Notes: generated from the sequence alone by a model not told the origin. Shown: positions 1 to 9,219, counted from the stretch's first letter. The stretch is DNA of 51,128 bases from Catenaria anguillulae PL171 (GCA_002102555.1 MCFL01000179.1:1-51128); one strand, 5' to 3'. Numbers and translations are program-made.

Positions 1-80
1 ATGGCACATTTTCTGGTCTCACATCATCCCCCAGATTTGGCTTTTTGGAATCTCAGCACTGCTCTGCAATCCATGTTGTT

Positions 81-521
81 TGAACCTTGCGCTCGTTGCC
101 GCACATTACATCTACAAGTGCCACGCTGGCTGCCCACCCCTTGTTGGCTCCTCATCAGCCTCGCATGCACCGGTTTCCTTTGGCGAATGGCGGTTCCGCG
201 GCACCTTCCCAGGGCTCTCAACCCCCAGGTTTGGATTTGGACACTCACGGCAACGCTTTGCTACCTGTGTCGGGGTACAGTCGGGTACACATTCTGTTTT
301 TGTCCCCTTGCTTTCTTCAACTGCTGCCTCTGCGCGTATGGCGTAACCTTCCCTTGTCCTCGTATGCTCACCGTTGTTTTGACTCTGCTTCCCTTTATTT
401 GACTTCGAACTTTCTTGGTTCTCTGTTGCATGTTGTTCATTTTGTGCATCCGTGATGTGGTTGAATGTCAACCTCAGACCCTGTTACTTTCCGTCTGCTT
501 ACTTCTTCTTCTTCTTCTTCT

Positions 522-592
<71 letters not shown>

Positions 593-767
593 ACCTTACC
601 CTCTCTGTTGTCCCCATGGCCAAGTGCCCCTACCACCAATTGCTTGCCATTTTCTCTGCTTGCTCTTGTCATCCGTTGAGTGTCTTGGATCTGTGACCTT
701 CCTGCTCTTGTACCTTCTTTCAAGACTTCTGTGTTGGTTTTCAGCTTCAATACATGTGGTAGTGATC

Positions 768-802
<35 letters not shown>
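81..802 (+). mobile_element. LINE-X, 5'-truncated 3' end
   Basis: This is a 722 bp insertion flanked by a perfect 14 bp TSD, caatccatgttgtt, at 67-80 and 803-816. It carries the last 88 codons or so of ORF2 (stop at 344-346), a 3' UTR and a poly-A tail. The peptide includes the LINE-X C-terminal motif VSFGEWRF. The 3' UTR contains a TTC/CT microsatellite at about 503-588. The final unique sequence, cttcaatacatgtggtag, is shared by all LINE-X copies in the window. Severe 5' truncation with a TSD is the normal outcome of target-primed reverse transcription. Confidence 0.92.
527..588 (+). repeat. (CT)n microsatellite in LINE-X 3' UTR
   Basis: About 30 CT units follow a short TTC run. The same position in other LINE-X copies holds CT/GA tracts of different length (35182-35289, about 41485-41518, about 49658-49712), so the tract travels with the LINE and is not a locus-specific repeat. 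Confidence 0.95.
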
Positions 803-803
<1 letters not shown>

Positions 804-1285
804 AATCCATGTTGTTCCTGTTTCACCTCACTTGCCTGTTGCATTTCACAAACAACCTGATTAACAATTTCCCTGCCCATTCCCTTTTCAGTATATTCCT
901 GTCCTGGCTCTGTGGTCCATTGTTTGCTGATATGCTTAACCTTTTCCCACTGTTCCATGTATGTTGCATTTTTGTTCGTTTGCATAGGCTAGGTCCTGGT
1001 CGGCATGTTGCTTCATTGGTTCTGCTCCCTGCTTCTATCTCCCACCCCATGTTCTCCACTTTTCTCCCATGCCTCCCTTTTTGCTCTTCTCTTTGCCTTT
1101 TCCCAGTTTCCCTTGTTGGAGATGTGATGGTCTAGAAAGGGCTTGTGACCAGGTGGTCAACAATCATGATCAACAATGTGCTTGCGTCCTGGGTTTGATT
1201 GTTTTTGATTATGCTACTACATGTATTGACTGAGACATTACCAACACTTGACGCTTTGACGCAAGTATATAGCAATCAAAAAAAA

Positions 1286-1473
1286 GCAATGAAGACAGAT
1301 GTTCAAACACACCCATTTTTTTCTTTTTTGTTAACCACGTTGCATGTATTTATAAAATCGTATCAGATCTGAAATGTTCAAACACACCCATGAAAATGGC
1401 AAAAGCAAGCATTATTTTTTTGGGACCATTATTGGAAGATACATCAAATTGAATGCACAAGGAAAAGGGGAGG
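1286..1473 (-). mobile_element. LINE 3' UTR relic (W-like), interrupted
   Basis: Outside the inserted tip at 1317-1373, the sequence around 1299-1316 and 1374-1415 (including cacacccatgaaaatggc) resembles the minus-strand LINE-W 3' UTR near 45230-45265. I see no ORF. It is a weak match made by eye, so the family is tentative. Confidence 0.4.
1317..1373 (-). mobile_element. LINE-V 3' tip, 57 bp micro-insertion
   Basis: An 18 bp TSD, atgttcaaacacacccat, lies at 1299-1316 and 1374-1391. Between the copies is, on the minus strand, the LINE-V 3' tip (reading ataaatacatgcaacgtggt) followed by an A-rich tail. Other LINE-V tips are at 6796-6840 and 28434-28793. Only about 45 bp of the element itself was copied. 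Confidence 0.88.
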
Positions 1474-2040
1474 GGGCTGTTGTGGCCCAGTGGCTAAGGC
1501 GCCGGGCGTCCACTGTGGAGGTTGTGGGTTCAAACCCCACAGGCAGTGATTCTGGTATAGTGTTTCTATAGTCCTTGCCACTTGCTTGTGCGTGGATTTG
1601 GTTTGGTTGCCAAGCACAAGTTAAATTTCTGTTCTTTCACATCCTCCTCTCCCCTTCCGCACCTCTCTTGCTCTTGTGTGGCATTACAGTGCATGTGGGT
1701 TGTTCGAGCCACCAACTTGGTGGATGTGTTTTGTCCGTTTGTACTCTTCCCATTGCCCCTGGGCTCAAGTGGTTTATGTTCTAGCGGCTAATACAAGATG
1801 TGCAGTACCGAAAAAAAATTAAATTTCTGTTCTTTCTGGTCCAAGCTGCCAGGGTGGATCCTGCCCACTCAACACAAAAATCTGAGGCCCCTCTCGGCAA
1901 GCATCCTCAGTTCCACCCATGTTCCTGGCTATGTCAAAGCACAGGACGATCAAGTTCATCCCCCAAGCTCCAAGTTTGTGTTGTGTGTTCTTGAAAGGCA
2001 CTATCATATGTGTAATTGTCCTGAGGTTAAATGTTTAAAT
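1474..2040 (+). mobile_element. SINE-A, tRNA-headed, interrupted
   Basis: The head has a tRNA-like A box (tggcccagtgg, about 1482-1492) and B box (gggttcaaacccc), with an acceptor-like start gctgttg and matching end. It resembles a Ser/Leu-class tRNA. The body runs through 1837-2040 and ends with gtaattgtcctgaggttaaa. A 180 bp foreign insertion lies at 1639-1818. The tail is short and A/T-rich. No clear TSD was found. Other SINE-A copies are at 9125-12932 (minus, split) and 33338-33408 (head only). Confidence 0.85.
1639..1818 (+). mobile_element. Orphan retroposed segment inside SINE-A
   Basis: The 180 bp is bounded by a perfect 18 bp TSD, ttaaatttctgttctttc, at 1621-1638 and 1819-1836, and ends in eight A residues. 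The tip reads taatacaagatgtgcagtac, which loosely resembles the LINE tips in this window, so it is probably the truncated 3' end of a LINE family not otherwise seen here. There is no ORF. Confidence 0.8.
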
Positions 2041-2105
2041 TGCCCCATCAACAACAAGTCGACAAGGGCACGTGCCAACTGGGCATGGGCTGTCAGGCCG
2101 TGCTT
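2041..2105. other. Short unassigned sequence (left SINE-C target)
   Basis: This is the left half of the SINE-C target site; it resumes at 6532-6603. It ends in the 18 bp TSD of SINE-C. No recognisable gene, repeat or motif was found in either half. Confidence 0.5.
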
Positions 2106-2465
2106 TTTTTTAATTTTTTTACAAATACAAGCAGCGTATGTACTGAGGGAGATAGACCATTGATACACAAAGACACAAGCTCAATACACACAAACACACA
2201 ACTCCTTGGACTTGGCACTTGGGTACTTGCTTGGGGCCTTGGACCTTTGGCTTGATTCCGGTCTCGTACGACCACCAACAGAGGGTGGGCAAAGCAAGAA
2301 TGCAAGCAATGCAGGTGCAGCCTTGCTGTGGTCGCCTGCACAATGCACTGGTTGCCTTGACCAACGCCATGTCTGCCTGGTGCACATCTCTCGGCCCGAT
2401 CTCTGCTCTGCCGATACAGCCCCGCCTGGCCCTCACTCCGTTGCACCATGTTGGCCAACTCATGG

Positions 2466-3990
2466 GCCAAAAGCAAAGCCAAATCAATGAATGTAATTCT
2501 TTAACTCCAAGCAATACATCGAGCTACTCGCCTTGACCCCAATACAAGTGTCATCGGCCCGCCTACCATGACCGACCCCATGATTGTTGATGCCCAAGCA
2601 TCGGCGATCACAGGTTGGGTTGGGCCCGTCCCATTTTCCGTCAATCCACAGGCAGTAATCGCCCGCCTCAAGCCGCACTACAATGTCGTCACGCTGCTCA
2701 ACCAGCGTACTGTCGCTGGAATCAAGTTCCTGGAAGTCACCTACAACAGCCATGACGATTTGGCCTTGGCCATAAGCAAGCCCTCAACTTTTTTCCGCGG
2801 CCAGTACGTCCATGCCATGACTAGCATCAAGGAGTGGCTTGACCGCCGTGCCGACCACGCCAGGAATGTGCAGATTCTTTGCACATATGACACTGTCTGT
2901 CAGCTTCCCGGTTTGCTGGCCAAGGGCCATGCCCTGCTGGTCGACAACTGCCGCGCTCGCTCGTTCTCCCGCGTCCTGTGGCAGTATGAGTCCAAAGAGG
3001 ATGCCGATGCCGCAGTTGGCCTTGGCGAGTATGCTCTTAATGGCCATGATTTGCGCTTCTTTGCCGGTTCAGCCAGGTTGTGTTTCTCTTGTGGTTCTTT
3101 GGATCACTTGAGAACCACTTGCCCCGCACTCCCTTGTGCCAAGACCTCCTCCCCTCGTTCTCGCTCCCTGCGCCCGCGCAACAAGTGCTGGTGGTGTTAG
3201 CTATGCTGATGCCGCCAAGCAAGCAGTCAACAAGGTCAATGACCTCGAAAAGGATTTGCGCAGCAAGGTTGACGACTTGACCGACAAGGTGTCAGTGATG
3301 CAAGCACAATTGGCCACGTTTGTGGCCAACCAAGAAGCCCTGCTGGTGGCGTTCCAGTCGGACATGACCAAGCAGGTGGTTGCCAAGGTTGACAGCTTCG
3401 AGGAAAAGTTGATGGCAACCAACAAGAAGATCGAGGTGTTTGAGGAACGTTTGGAGTCTCTTGTTGGCTCAGTGAAGGGGTTCTTGGCAGACTTTGAGGC
3501 CCTCAAGCCTGAGTTGGAGATGACAATGGAGGACGTGGCCGAGCTCAGGTCCCACCGGGCCAAGACCTCGGAACGTTACATGCGGGTCAACCGTGATCTT
3601 GCCATTGTTGAGGTGGATCTCAAGGTTGCTTTGGACGAGCTTCGCTTGTACGACAACTTTGAGGAACGCTTGGCGGCTGCGCGGGAGAAAAGTTGGGCCC
3701 ATTACGCAAAGGAGCAGGGTTCCATCGCGTACCCTGACTCCTTCATCAGCAAGTCTAGTTGTTGTGTTTGTTGCGCCCCCCCCCCCTCCCTCACTTTCCT
3801 TCCCCCCCTCCCTCAGGTCTTAAATGACCCCTACTGCCACTCGCCTGCCTTCTCTTGCTTGCCTGTGCCTCCTTTTTGGGTGCTTAAGACCCCATCCCAG
3901 TTGCTCTTGTTTCTTGACTTGAGCTTCCCGTGTTGGATTCATGTCTTAATGCATGCAGTAGCGATTGGAAAAAAAAAAGAAAAAAAAAAA
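2466..3990 (+). mobile_element. LINE-Z ORF1-only retroposon, copy 1
   Basis: A perfect 20 bp TSD, ccatgttggccaactcatgg, lies at 2446-2465 and 3991-4010. The 1525 bp insert holds a 5' UTR of about 100 bp, one ORF1, a pyrimidine-rich 3' UTR and an A-rich tail (3968-3990). There is no endonuclease or RT. The second copy at 43066-44609 has the same ORF1-to-3' UTR layout. A 3' end with the same UTR is at 50534-50941. This looks like a non-autonomous LINE derivative comparable in plan to mammalian HAL1 (half-L1) elements. Confidence 0.85.
2568..3840 (+). pseudogene. LINE-Z ORF1 (RNA-binding Gag-like protein), frame-shifted
   Basis: ORF1 proteins of LINEs coat the RNA and escort it to the target. 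The start at 2568 (MTDPMIVDAQASAITGWVGP) matches the copy at 43153. An N-terminal domain of about 170 residues contains FFRGQY and VDNCRARSFSRVLWQY, both shared with the other ORF1s here. A zinc knuckle CFSCGSLDHLRTTC follows. The downstream half, read in another frame from about 3190, is a long coiled coil (heptad-rich, LEKDLRSKVDDLTDKV). The frame change just after the knuckle is the main break compared with the open copy at 43153-44505. The C-terminal end is approximate. Confidence 0.8.
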
Positions 3991-4010
3991 CCATGTTGGC
4001 CAACTCATGG

Positions 4011-5991
4011 TTTTCTTGGGGGAAAACGGGTCGCCAACCTTTGGTGTGTGTGCTGCAGTCGATCTGCGAGACACAGTACACGGGCCTCTTGTCACGCTGC
4101 GCCACCTTGTGGAATGCACTTGCCTGATGCTTGACGAGGGTGTTGTGCCCCCCGACCACGCTCTACTCCATTTGTGCCTCGACTGCGGCGATACAGGTAA
4201 TTGCCAACTGGCACCAACAAATCGTGACGTGCCCGACTGCCTTGTCACCGTTCCGCTTGCGTGCACATACCCATCTCAGCCAAGTCTCTCACAACGCGTC
4301 GGGACGGTGTAGGCGGGTATGTCGTCCTAGCACCTAACCACGAACCGCCAGAGCATTGCCCATACATGTCCAGCTTCTTCCCTGGGCATGTCCAGGATGA
4401 TATGGATGTCGACAGCGATGATAGCGACGGTGATGACAACGGCCACCATCCAAGCTCAGCGTACTCAGCTCCACCTCTCGCCAATGTCACGCAACCGCTC
4501 ACAACGCACCATGGCACAATCCTTGACTGTTGGACCAATGGCTCGCTGCAACCCGCTATGAATACAACTGATGCCATCATGGGGCTTGGTGCTCACTGCC
4601 CTCAGCTCAACCTGGAAATCTTCGGCCGACTGCCGCCCGCTCCGACCAGTTCATCACGCCCTGAGGTCGCCGCTGTTATTGCAATTGTTGACAAGCTTCC
4701 CGTTGGATCGCGTGCGCGTGTCTTTTCAGACTCAGCTGTTGCTGTGCAGGTCATTCCAATGTTTCTGGGCATGTCCGATGCTGAAGCAGTAGCGCCACGC
4801 CACCCGTCGCCGCTGCATGACTTGTTACTCGTCCTCCGCGCACTAGTCAAAGAACGGGGTATTGTGCTAGAGCTCGTCAAGGTCAAGGGCCATGATGGAA
4901 ACGTGGAGAATGAGAAGGCAGACGAGCTGGCTCGCTGTGGTGCAAACTGCCGCGAGGTGTGCGCCCTGTCACCACAGTTTCTAGGCAAGATCGACTTTGG
5001 TGCAATAGTGCAAATTGGCCATGAGTTGGTGTATGCGCAGGTGGGTCGTGCAATCCGGAGTCAAGCGCAAGCGCAATCCCGTATCGAGTTGTATTCGTAC
5101 ATGTTCAAACTGGTCGGCCAGCCAGACTTGACGGTGTTCAACAGAGCCATTCGCAATGGTCGCAAGGCATCATCCATGGTCGCGTCGTTTGCTGACGACT
5201 CATCAGTCACGTTCCGCGTCAAGGTCTTGATGGGCCGTCTGCCGACTCGCGCCCAGCTCCACAAGTATTGGCCGGACCAGGTGCCATCCCCGAACTGTGT
5301 ACTTTGTGGTGCCTTCGACAATCAGCAGCACTGGTTCCGATGCCCAGCGCTCACCAACTTTCTCTGGACGTGCCGGCTGGACGTACATGACCAAGTGTCG
5401 GAGCTACTGCTGCGCCGCAAGATAGCAGCGCACTGTGGGTTAGCGAGGACGCTTGTCGAGCCGCTCATGAGCACAGCCAAGATCCGAGCAACGGCAGCGT
5501 GTGTGGTTGATGTGCATCTGCGGCAGCAGTTCCCCAATCTTGTACCCATCCTTGCACAAGTTGTTGCAATTGCCTCCACGACTATCTGGACTATGTTGTG
5601 GAAGGAGCGCTGCAAGCTAGTCGGACCAATTGAGCGACGAGCACCAGGGGAACAATCGACTCAACAGCCTTGCCAGTGTGCTCATTGCCAAGAGGAGAGC
5701 ATCTCAAAACCCCAGCGGTCGCCCATAGACTCTGCGCTAGTTGCCGCACATTACATCTACGAATGTCAAGCTGGTCGCTGGCTACTTGTTGGCTCCTTGG
5801 CCACCTCTCCTGTGCCCGTTTCCTTTGGCGAATGGCGGTTCCACGGCACCTTCCCAGGGCTCTTGACTCCCCAGTTTGGATTTGATCATTCAAGGCAACA
5901 CTTTGCTACCCGTGTTGGGGTACAGTCAGGTACGCATTCTGTTTTCGTCCCCTCGCTATCCCCTACTGCTGTCTCTGCGCTCGTGGTGTAA
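4011..5991 (+). pseudogene. LINE-X ORF2 C-terminal part: RNase H, zinc finger, C-terminal domain
   Basis: The open frame 4261-5991 (576 codons) encodes a type I RNase H: DCWTNGS, RPEVAAV, FSDSA and KGHDGNVENEKADELA supply the expected D-E-D-D residues. A CCHC-like finger, CVLCGAFDNQQHWFRC, follows, and then a 120-residue C-terminal module ending in HSVFVPSLSPTA. Upstream, 4011-4260 is the linker before RNase H (ECTCLMLDEGVVPP, LHLCLDCGDTG) in other frames, so the ORF is disrupted there. The RT is missing because of 5' truncation. RNase H after RT is typical of Tad/I-like LINEs. Confidence 0.88.
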
Positions 5992-6531
5992 TCTTTCCTA
6001 GTCCTCTGATGCTTGCGGTTCATTTGACATGGCTCCCCCTCGTTTGTGCTCGAACTCTCTTGGCTCATTTTTGCATATTGTTTATGTTGTGCAACTGTGA
6101 TGTGGTTGAGTGTTGACTTTTGGATTGTGTTACTCCTCTTCTGTCCACATCCTCTTTTCGCTCTCCTTCTTACCCTCTCCTTTGACCCCATGGCCAAGTG
6201 CCCCTACCACCAATTGCTTGCCATTTTCTCTGCTTGCTTTTGTCATCCGTTGAGTGTCTTGAATCTGTGACCTTCCTGCTCTTGTACCTTCTCTCAAGAC
6301 TTCTGTGTTGGTTTTCAGCTTCAATACATGTGGTAGCGATTCAAAAAAAAAAAGCAATGTAGGTGCAGGGGCCAGGAGGCCAGGGGACAGAAGGATGCAA
6401 TGTGGAGCAGAGACCAAGCAACCACATGTGCACCAGATGACTTGGGTGGGGTTCGAACCCACAACCTTCGCCTTGCAAGGCGGCAGTGTTGCCACTATGC
6501 CAAAACCACTGGCGGCTGTCAGGCCGTGCTT

Positions 6532-6603
6532 GCGAAGCAGTAGCTTGAGCTGATTGTGAACGGTGAAGAGTCAAGTGCGAATGATGCACGCATAGCCATT
6601 GTC
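6532..6603. other. Short unassigned sequence (right SINE-C target)
   Basis: About 70 bp continue the pre-insertion target from 2041-2105. It runs into the T-rich tail of another SINE-C. Nothing recognisable was found. Confidence 0.5.
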
Positions 6604-6787
6604 TTTTTTTTTAAAAAATACAAGCAACCTATGTACTGAGGGAGATCTAACCATTGATACACAAAGACACAAGCTCAATACACACAAACACACAACTCCT
6701 TGGACTTGGCACTTGGGTACTTGCTTGGGGCATTGGACCTTTGGTTTGATTCGGTCTTGTACAGCCACCAACAAAGGGTGCGCAAAG
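6604..6787 (-). mobile_element. SINE-C 3' part, head missing
   Basis: This is a minus-strand copy of the SINE-C body with its tail at 6604-6614. It matches 33874-34055 closely by eye but lacks the tRNA-like head. A LINE-V tip interrupts or abuts its 5' edge. No TSD is visible. Confidence 0.8.
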
Positions 6788-6795
6788 GGAAGAAC

Positions 6796-6840
6796 TGCTG
6801 TTATAAATACATGCAACGTGGTTAACAAAAAAAAAAAAAA
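6796..6840 (+). mobile_element. LINE-V 3' tip, 45 bp micro-insertion
   Basis: A perfect 14 bp TSD, gcaaagggaagaac, is at 6782-6795 and 6841-6854. The insert is only about 31 bp of LINE-V tip (ending atgcaacgtggttaac) plus 14 A residues. Confidence 0.92.
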
Positions 6841-7295
6841 GCAAAGGGAAGAACAACACTTATGGTGGAATCCGCTATAACTCAATGCAATACACCCTTA
6901 CAATTGAATACCGTCGATTCTGCTGCCCAAATGTCTTCCAATGCCCCCCAAGTGGGCCCTGGCGACCCTACGCCGCCCCAGCACAGGGGAGACAACCGCG
7001 AAACGCGCCCTGCCACAGGTGATCAGCAACAAACCCACGACAACCAGGAATTGAAAGCTGGCAAAGACGACGGCTTCATTGTCGTCCAGTGCAAGTACAA
7101 AGTCCGCAACGCCGCCCCGGCACCCTGCCGTGGTGATACGCGGGCTGAAATCGGATTGGCTGCCAGCTCCCTCCACGAATTTGCGGTCGTTGTGCACAAG
7201 GATGCAATCAAAAGCAACATTGACCTCTCTTCCACAGGTCGGATTGCCCTTGAACGCCAAGGTATTGATTATACAGCGCACCCCAAGTCGCACAA

Positions 7296-7603
7296 TTTTC
7301 AATACATGTGCCAAGTGGTTTTGGCACAGTGGTAACACTCCCGCCTTGCAAGGCGAAGGTTGTGGGTTCGAACCCCACCCAAGTCGCTTGGTCCTCCCAA
7401 GACAAGCATCGCATGGCCCTCCTGTGGTCATGCCTATGTCAAAGCACAAGACATCCCAAGTTCCCTTCCCATCTTCCAAGCAATTGTGTCATGTGTGGTT
7501 GTGTGCTTGAATGTCATTATAAGTGTAATTGTCTGAGGTGAAATTTTTTAAAAAAAAAAAAAACAATTTTCAATACATGTGGTAGTGATCCAAAAAAAAA
7601 AAA
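7296..7603 (+). mobile_element. LINE-X 3' tip carrying a SINE-B
   Basis: A TSD, ccaagtcgcacaa, at 7283-7295 and 7604-7616 brackets about 25 bp of LINE-X tip (ttttcaatacatgtggtag...) plus A-tail. The tip was then split by SINE-B at 7311-7563. Without the SINE this is one of the shortest LINE insertions in the window. Confidence 0.88.
7311..7563 (+). mobile_element. SINE-B, tRNA-headed
   Basis: A perfect 18 bp TSD, caattttcaatacatgtg, lies at 7293-7310 and 7564-7581. The head reads like a tRNA with A box tggcacagtgg, an anticodon-arm-like gccttgcaaggc (a loop consistent with TGC, Ala-like) and B box gggttcgaacccc. The body and tail (ctatgtcaaagcaca, gtaattgtctgagg) are shared with SINE-A. The tail is A-rich. 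The copy looks full-length. Confidence 0.92.
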
Positions 7604-8776
7604 CCAAGTCGCACAAGCTCTTGCGTGGTGGGCCCCAAGGCCAAGACGTTTACAAAGTGATCTTCAGCACGACAGCGACCCCACCGGATACAATCATTGT
7701 CCAAAACGTTGACAGGTGCCAAGTTATCAAACATCTGTGGGACAAGGTCGATGGCCAAATGCGCCAGCTCAAGCTCTGGGCAGGACCGATTGGCTTTGCA
7801 GCTACCCATGATGAAGTCCGTGGCGTGCTTCGCCAAACACTTCCAAGTACAAGCAATCCGAGGCAGGGCTGACGTGCTCCGTTGGCGGTTCTTCAAGGTC
7901 GCCTTTGCAACTGAAGATGATTTGCGCGCGGCACAGACATCATCGCCCTTGTATTACCGGCGTCAGTATGTATCGTTCTACCAATCACTTGAGGATTTCA
8001 AGGTCAAATACGTGGATCCTGCTCTTGGCATCAAGATGCTTTGCGGCAAGGATAACCTCTCCATCCTCCAGACTATGGAGCCAAACGGGCGGGTGATCGC
8101 GGTCGACAACTCCCGCGCCCGAGACTTCTCTTTTGTGGTTTGGCAGGTGGCAAACGATGATGAGCGGGCCAAGGTGCCGCAGCAGGATGGCTGCCTTAAC
8201 GCAAACGGCTGTCGGGTTCAAGCCTACCCAAGGACGGCAAAGTTGTGCTTTGCGTGTGGGTCATTGGAGCATCTCCGCGTCGAGTGTCAAGCCCTTAAGG
8301 CATGGCAAGCAGCCGAAAAGGCCAAGAAGGATCAAGCTGGGTCAGTGCCTGTTCGCAGGTCAAGTGGACCCCAAGTACTGCCAGGCCAGTCATATGCTGC
8401 AGCTGCAGGTGGACGCTCAAGAAATGCGCGAGACGAACAGCAGGCCGACCAACCAAATACCCGCGACTCGCCAGATCGCATTACTCTGCTCGAAGCGGAA
8501 AACTCGCGTTTGCGTGCTGCGCTGGCGGCATCAGAAGAGAAGGTGGCAGCGAAAACCCAAAAAGCAACGGACGCCTGCTTGAAGGCATTTGTGCAAAAGC
8601 AAAGTATGCTCCTCACAACGCTCGTGACATCTCTGTTGGCCATTGCTGGCGGCGATCAAGCTGCTGCCGCCTCTGTTTCCAGAGCCCGGGCGGAATTCGC
8701 AAAGGAGAGCGAAGCGATCTTTGTGGATGACGAGATTACAGACTGACAACCAAGCAGCTGACATTCCTCAAGCCCA

Positions 8777-9124
8777 ATGATGGTTCCACCCAACCGACCT
8801 GTCGACTTTTTGGATTTACCGCATCGGACAACGGCTTTTGGTACTGCTTCAATCTCACCAAAGAACAACCTTACTAATAGACGTAAGCCGCATTGGCGGC
8901 AACCACAGACTGCAAGACTCCAACCGAGCGGCAACAACACTGATGCTGACTCCCATGCAACACACGCCGAGTTCCCCACCAACATCCTAGTGACCAACAT
9001 CAGTGGCTCCCAAGCGCACGACCGCCTTGTCGAGACCCTCAACTACGCGCAACGACAACACGCAGGTATTGTGGTAACCACAGAAACCAAGCTGTCCGAC
9101 AAGGCGGCCCGCGGCCTGAGTTGT
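8777..9124 (+). pseudogene. LINE ORF2, N-terminal endonuclease start only
   Basis: The ORF opens at 8777 (MMVPPNRPVDFLDLP). After about 65 residues it shows TNILVTNISGSQAHDRL and GIVVTTETKLSDKAA, the first strand and the catalytic Glu (ETK) region of an AP-endonuclease-like domain. The same motifs recur in the LINE at 25490-25640. It is truncated by SINE-A/MULE and then by the LTR element, so everything after the first endonuclease motif is missing. Confidence 0.78.
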
Positions 9125-9219
9125 TTTTTTTTTAAATTTTACCTCAGGACAATTGTACATATGGCGACAATCCATGAACAAATACACAACACAAACTTGA
9201 AGCTTGGAGGGACTTGGAC

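Larger units (their letters stand above)
1..1285 (+). mobile_element. LINE 3' end, interrupted, runs off the left edge
   Basis: The segments 1-66 and 817-1285 form one LINE 3' end. Segment 1-66 encodes the tail of an ORF2 C-terminal domain (reading FSGLTSSPRFGF), which matches the FPGLSTPRFGFGH motif of the other LINEs here. The rest is 3' UTR, ending in a short A-run near 1278-1285. A second LINE end (81-802) was inserted later. The 5' part lies outside the window. The family is related to the LINE end that leaves the right edge on the minus strand, but I cannot assign a clade from so little sequence. Confidence 0.6.
2321..6353 (+). mobile_element. LINE-X, 5'-truncated, carrying an ORF1-only insertion
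   Basis: A 15 bp TSD with one mismatch, gcaatgYaggtgcag, lies at 2306-2320 and 6354-6368. The LINE starts within the ORF2 region downstream of RT (peptide LHNALVALTNAMSAWCTSLG), continues after an inserted element (2466-3990) from 4011, encodes RNase H and a C-terminal domain to 5991, and ends with a 3' UTR and A-tail at 6343-6353. Unlike sister copies, its 3' UTR lacks a long CT tract. Confidence 0.92.
2106..6513 (-). mobile_element. SINE-C, split by a LINE
   Basis: A perfect 18 bp TSD, ggctgtcaggccgtgctt, sits at 2088-2105 and 6514-6531. The 3' half of the SINE is at 2106-2320, with its tail (T-rich on the plus strand) at the left end. The tRNA-like head is at 6369-6513, with B box gggttcgaaccc on the minus strand. 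A LINE-X copy separates the halves at gcaatg(c/t)aggtgcag. The uninterrupted copy at 33874-34224 shows the intact layout. Confidence 0.9.
6862..8746 (+). pseudogene. LINE ORF1, interrupted by LINE tip and SINE
   Basis: The likely start is at 6862 (MVESAITQC). The N-terminus is polar and low-complexity, followed by the shared ORF1 core (YYRRQYVSFYQSLEDFK and IAVDNSRARDFSFVVWQ), one zinc knuckle (CFACGSLEHLRVEC, near 8250-8290), and a C-terminal heptad-rich helix (LLEAENSRLRAALAASEEKV). It ends at 8746. The coding sequence is broken by the 7296-7603 insertion, and there is an additional frame change near 7700-7870. The usual LINE ORF1 role is RNA binding and chaperoning. ORF2 starts about 30 bp downstream. 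Confidence 0.82.
6855..9124 (+). mobile_element. LINE-Y-like element, ORF1 plus start of ORF2
   Basis: The element contains a complete ORF1 region (6862-8746, interrupted by nested insertions) and the beginning of ORF2 with the first endonuclease motif. It continues for nine bases after the SINE-A/MULE block (12943-12951) and is then cut by the 5' LTR of the chromovirus. The rest of ORF2 is not found across that LTR element. The right-hand neighbour at 23871 is a different LINE copy that begins inside ORF1. Confidence 0.82.

Noticed and set aside
415-860. Leu/Ser-rich membrane-like proteins
   Set aside because: They are artefacts of the CT microsatellite in the LINE-X 3' UTR.
1474-1550. Possible tRNA gene
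   Set aside because: It has A and B boxes, but it continues into a repeated SINE body and recurs at 12850-12932 and 33338. The same applies to the heads at 7311, 11005, 34140-34224, 6430-6513 and 42605.
6898-7479. Minus-strand ORF of 193 codons over LINE ORF1 and SINE-B
   Set aside because: It crosses an insertion boundary and runs antisense to a recognisable ORF1.
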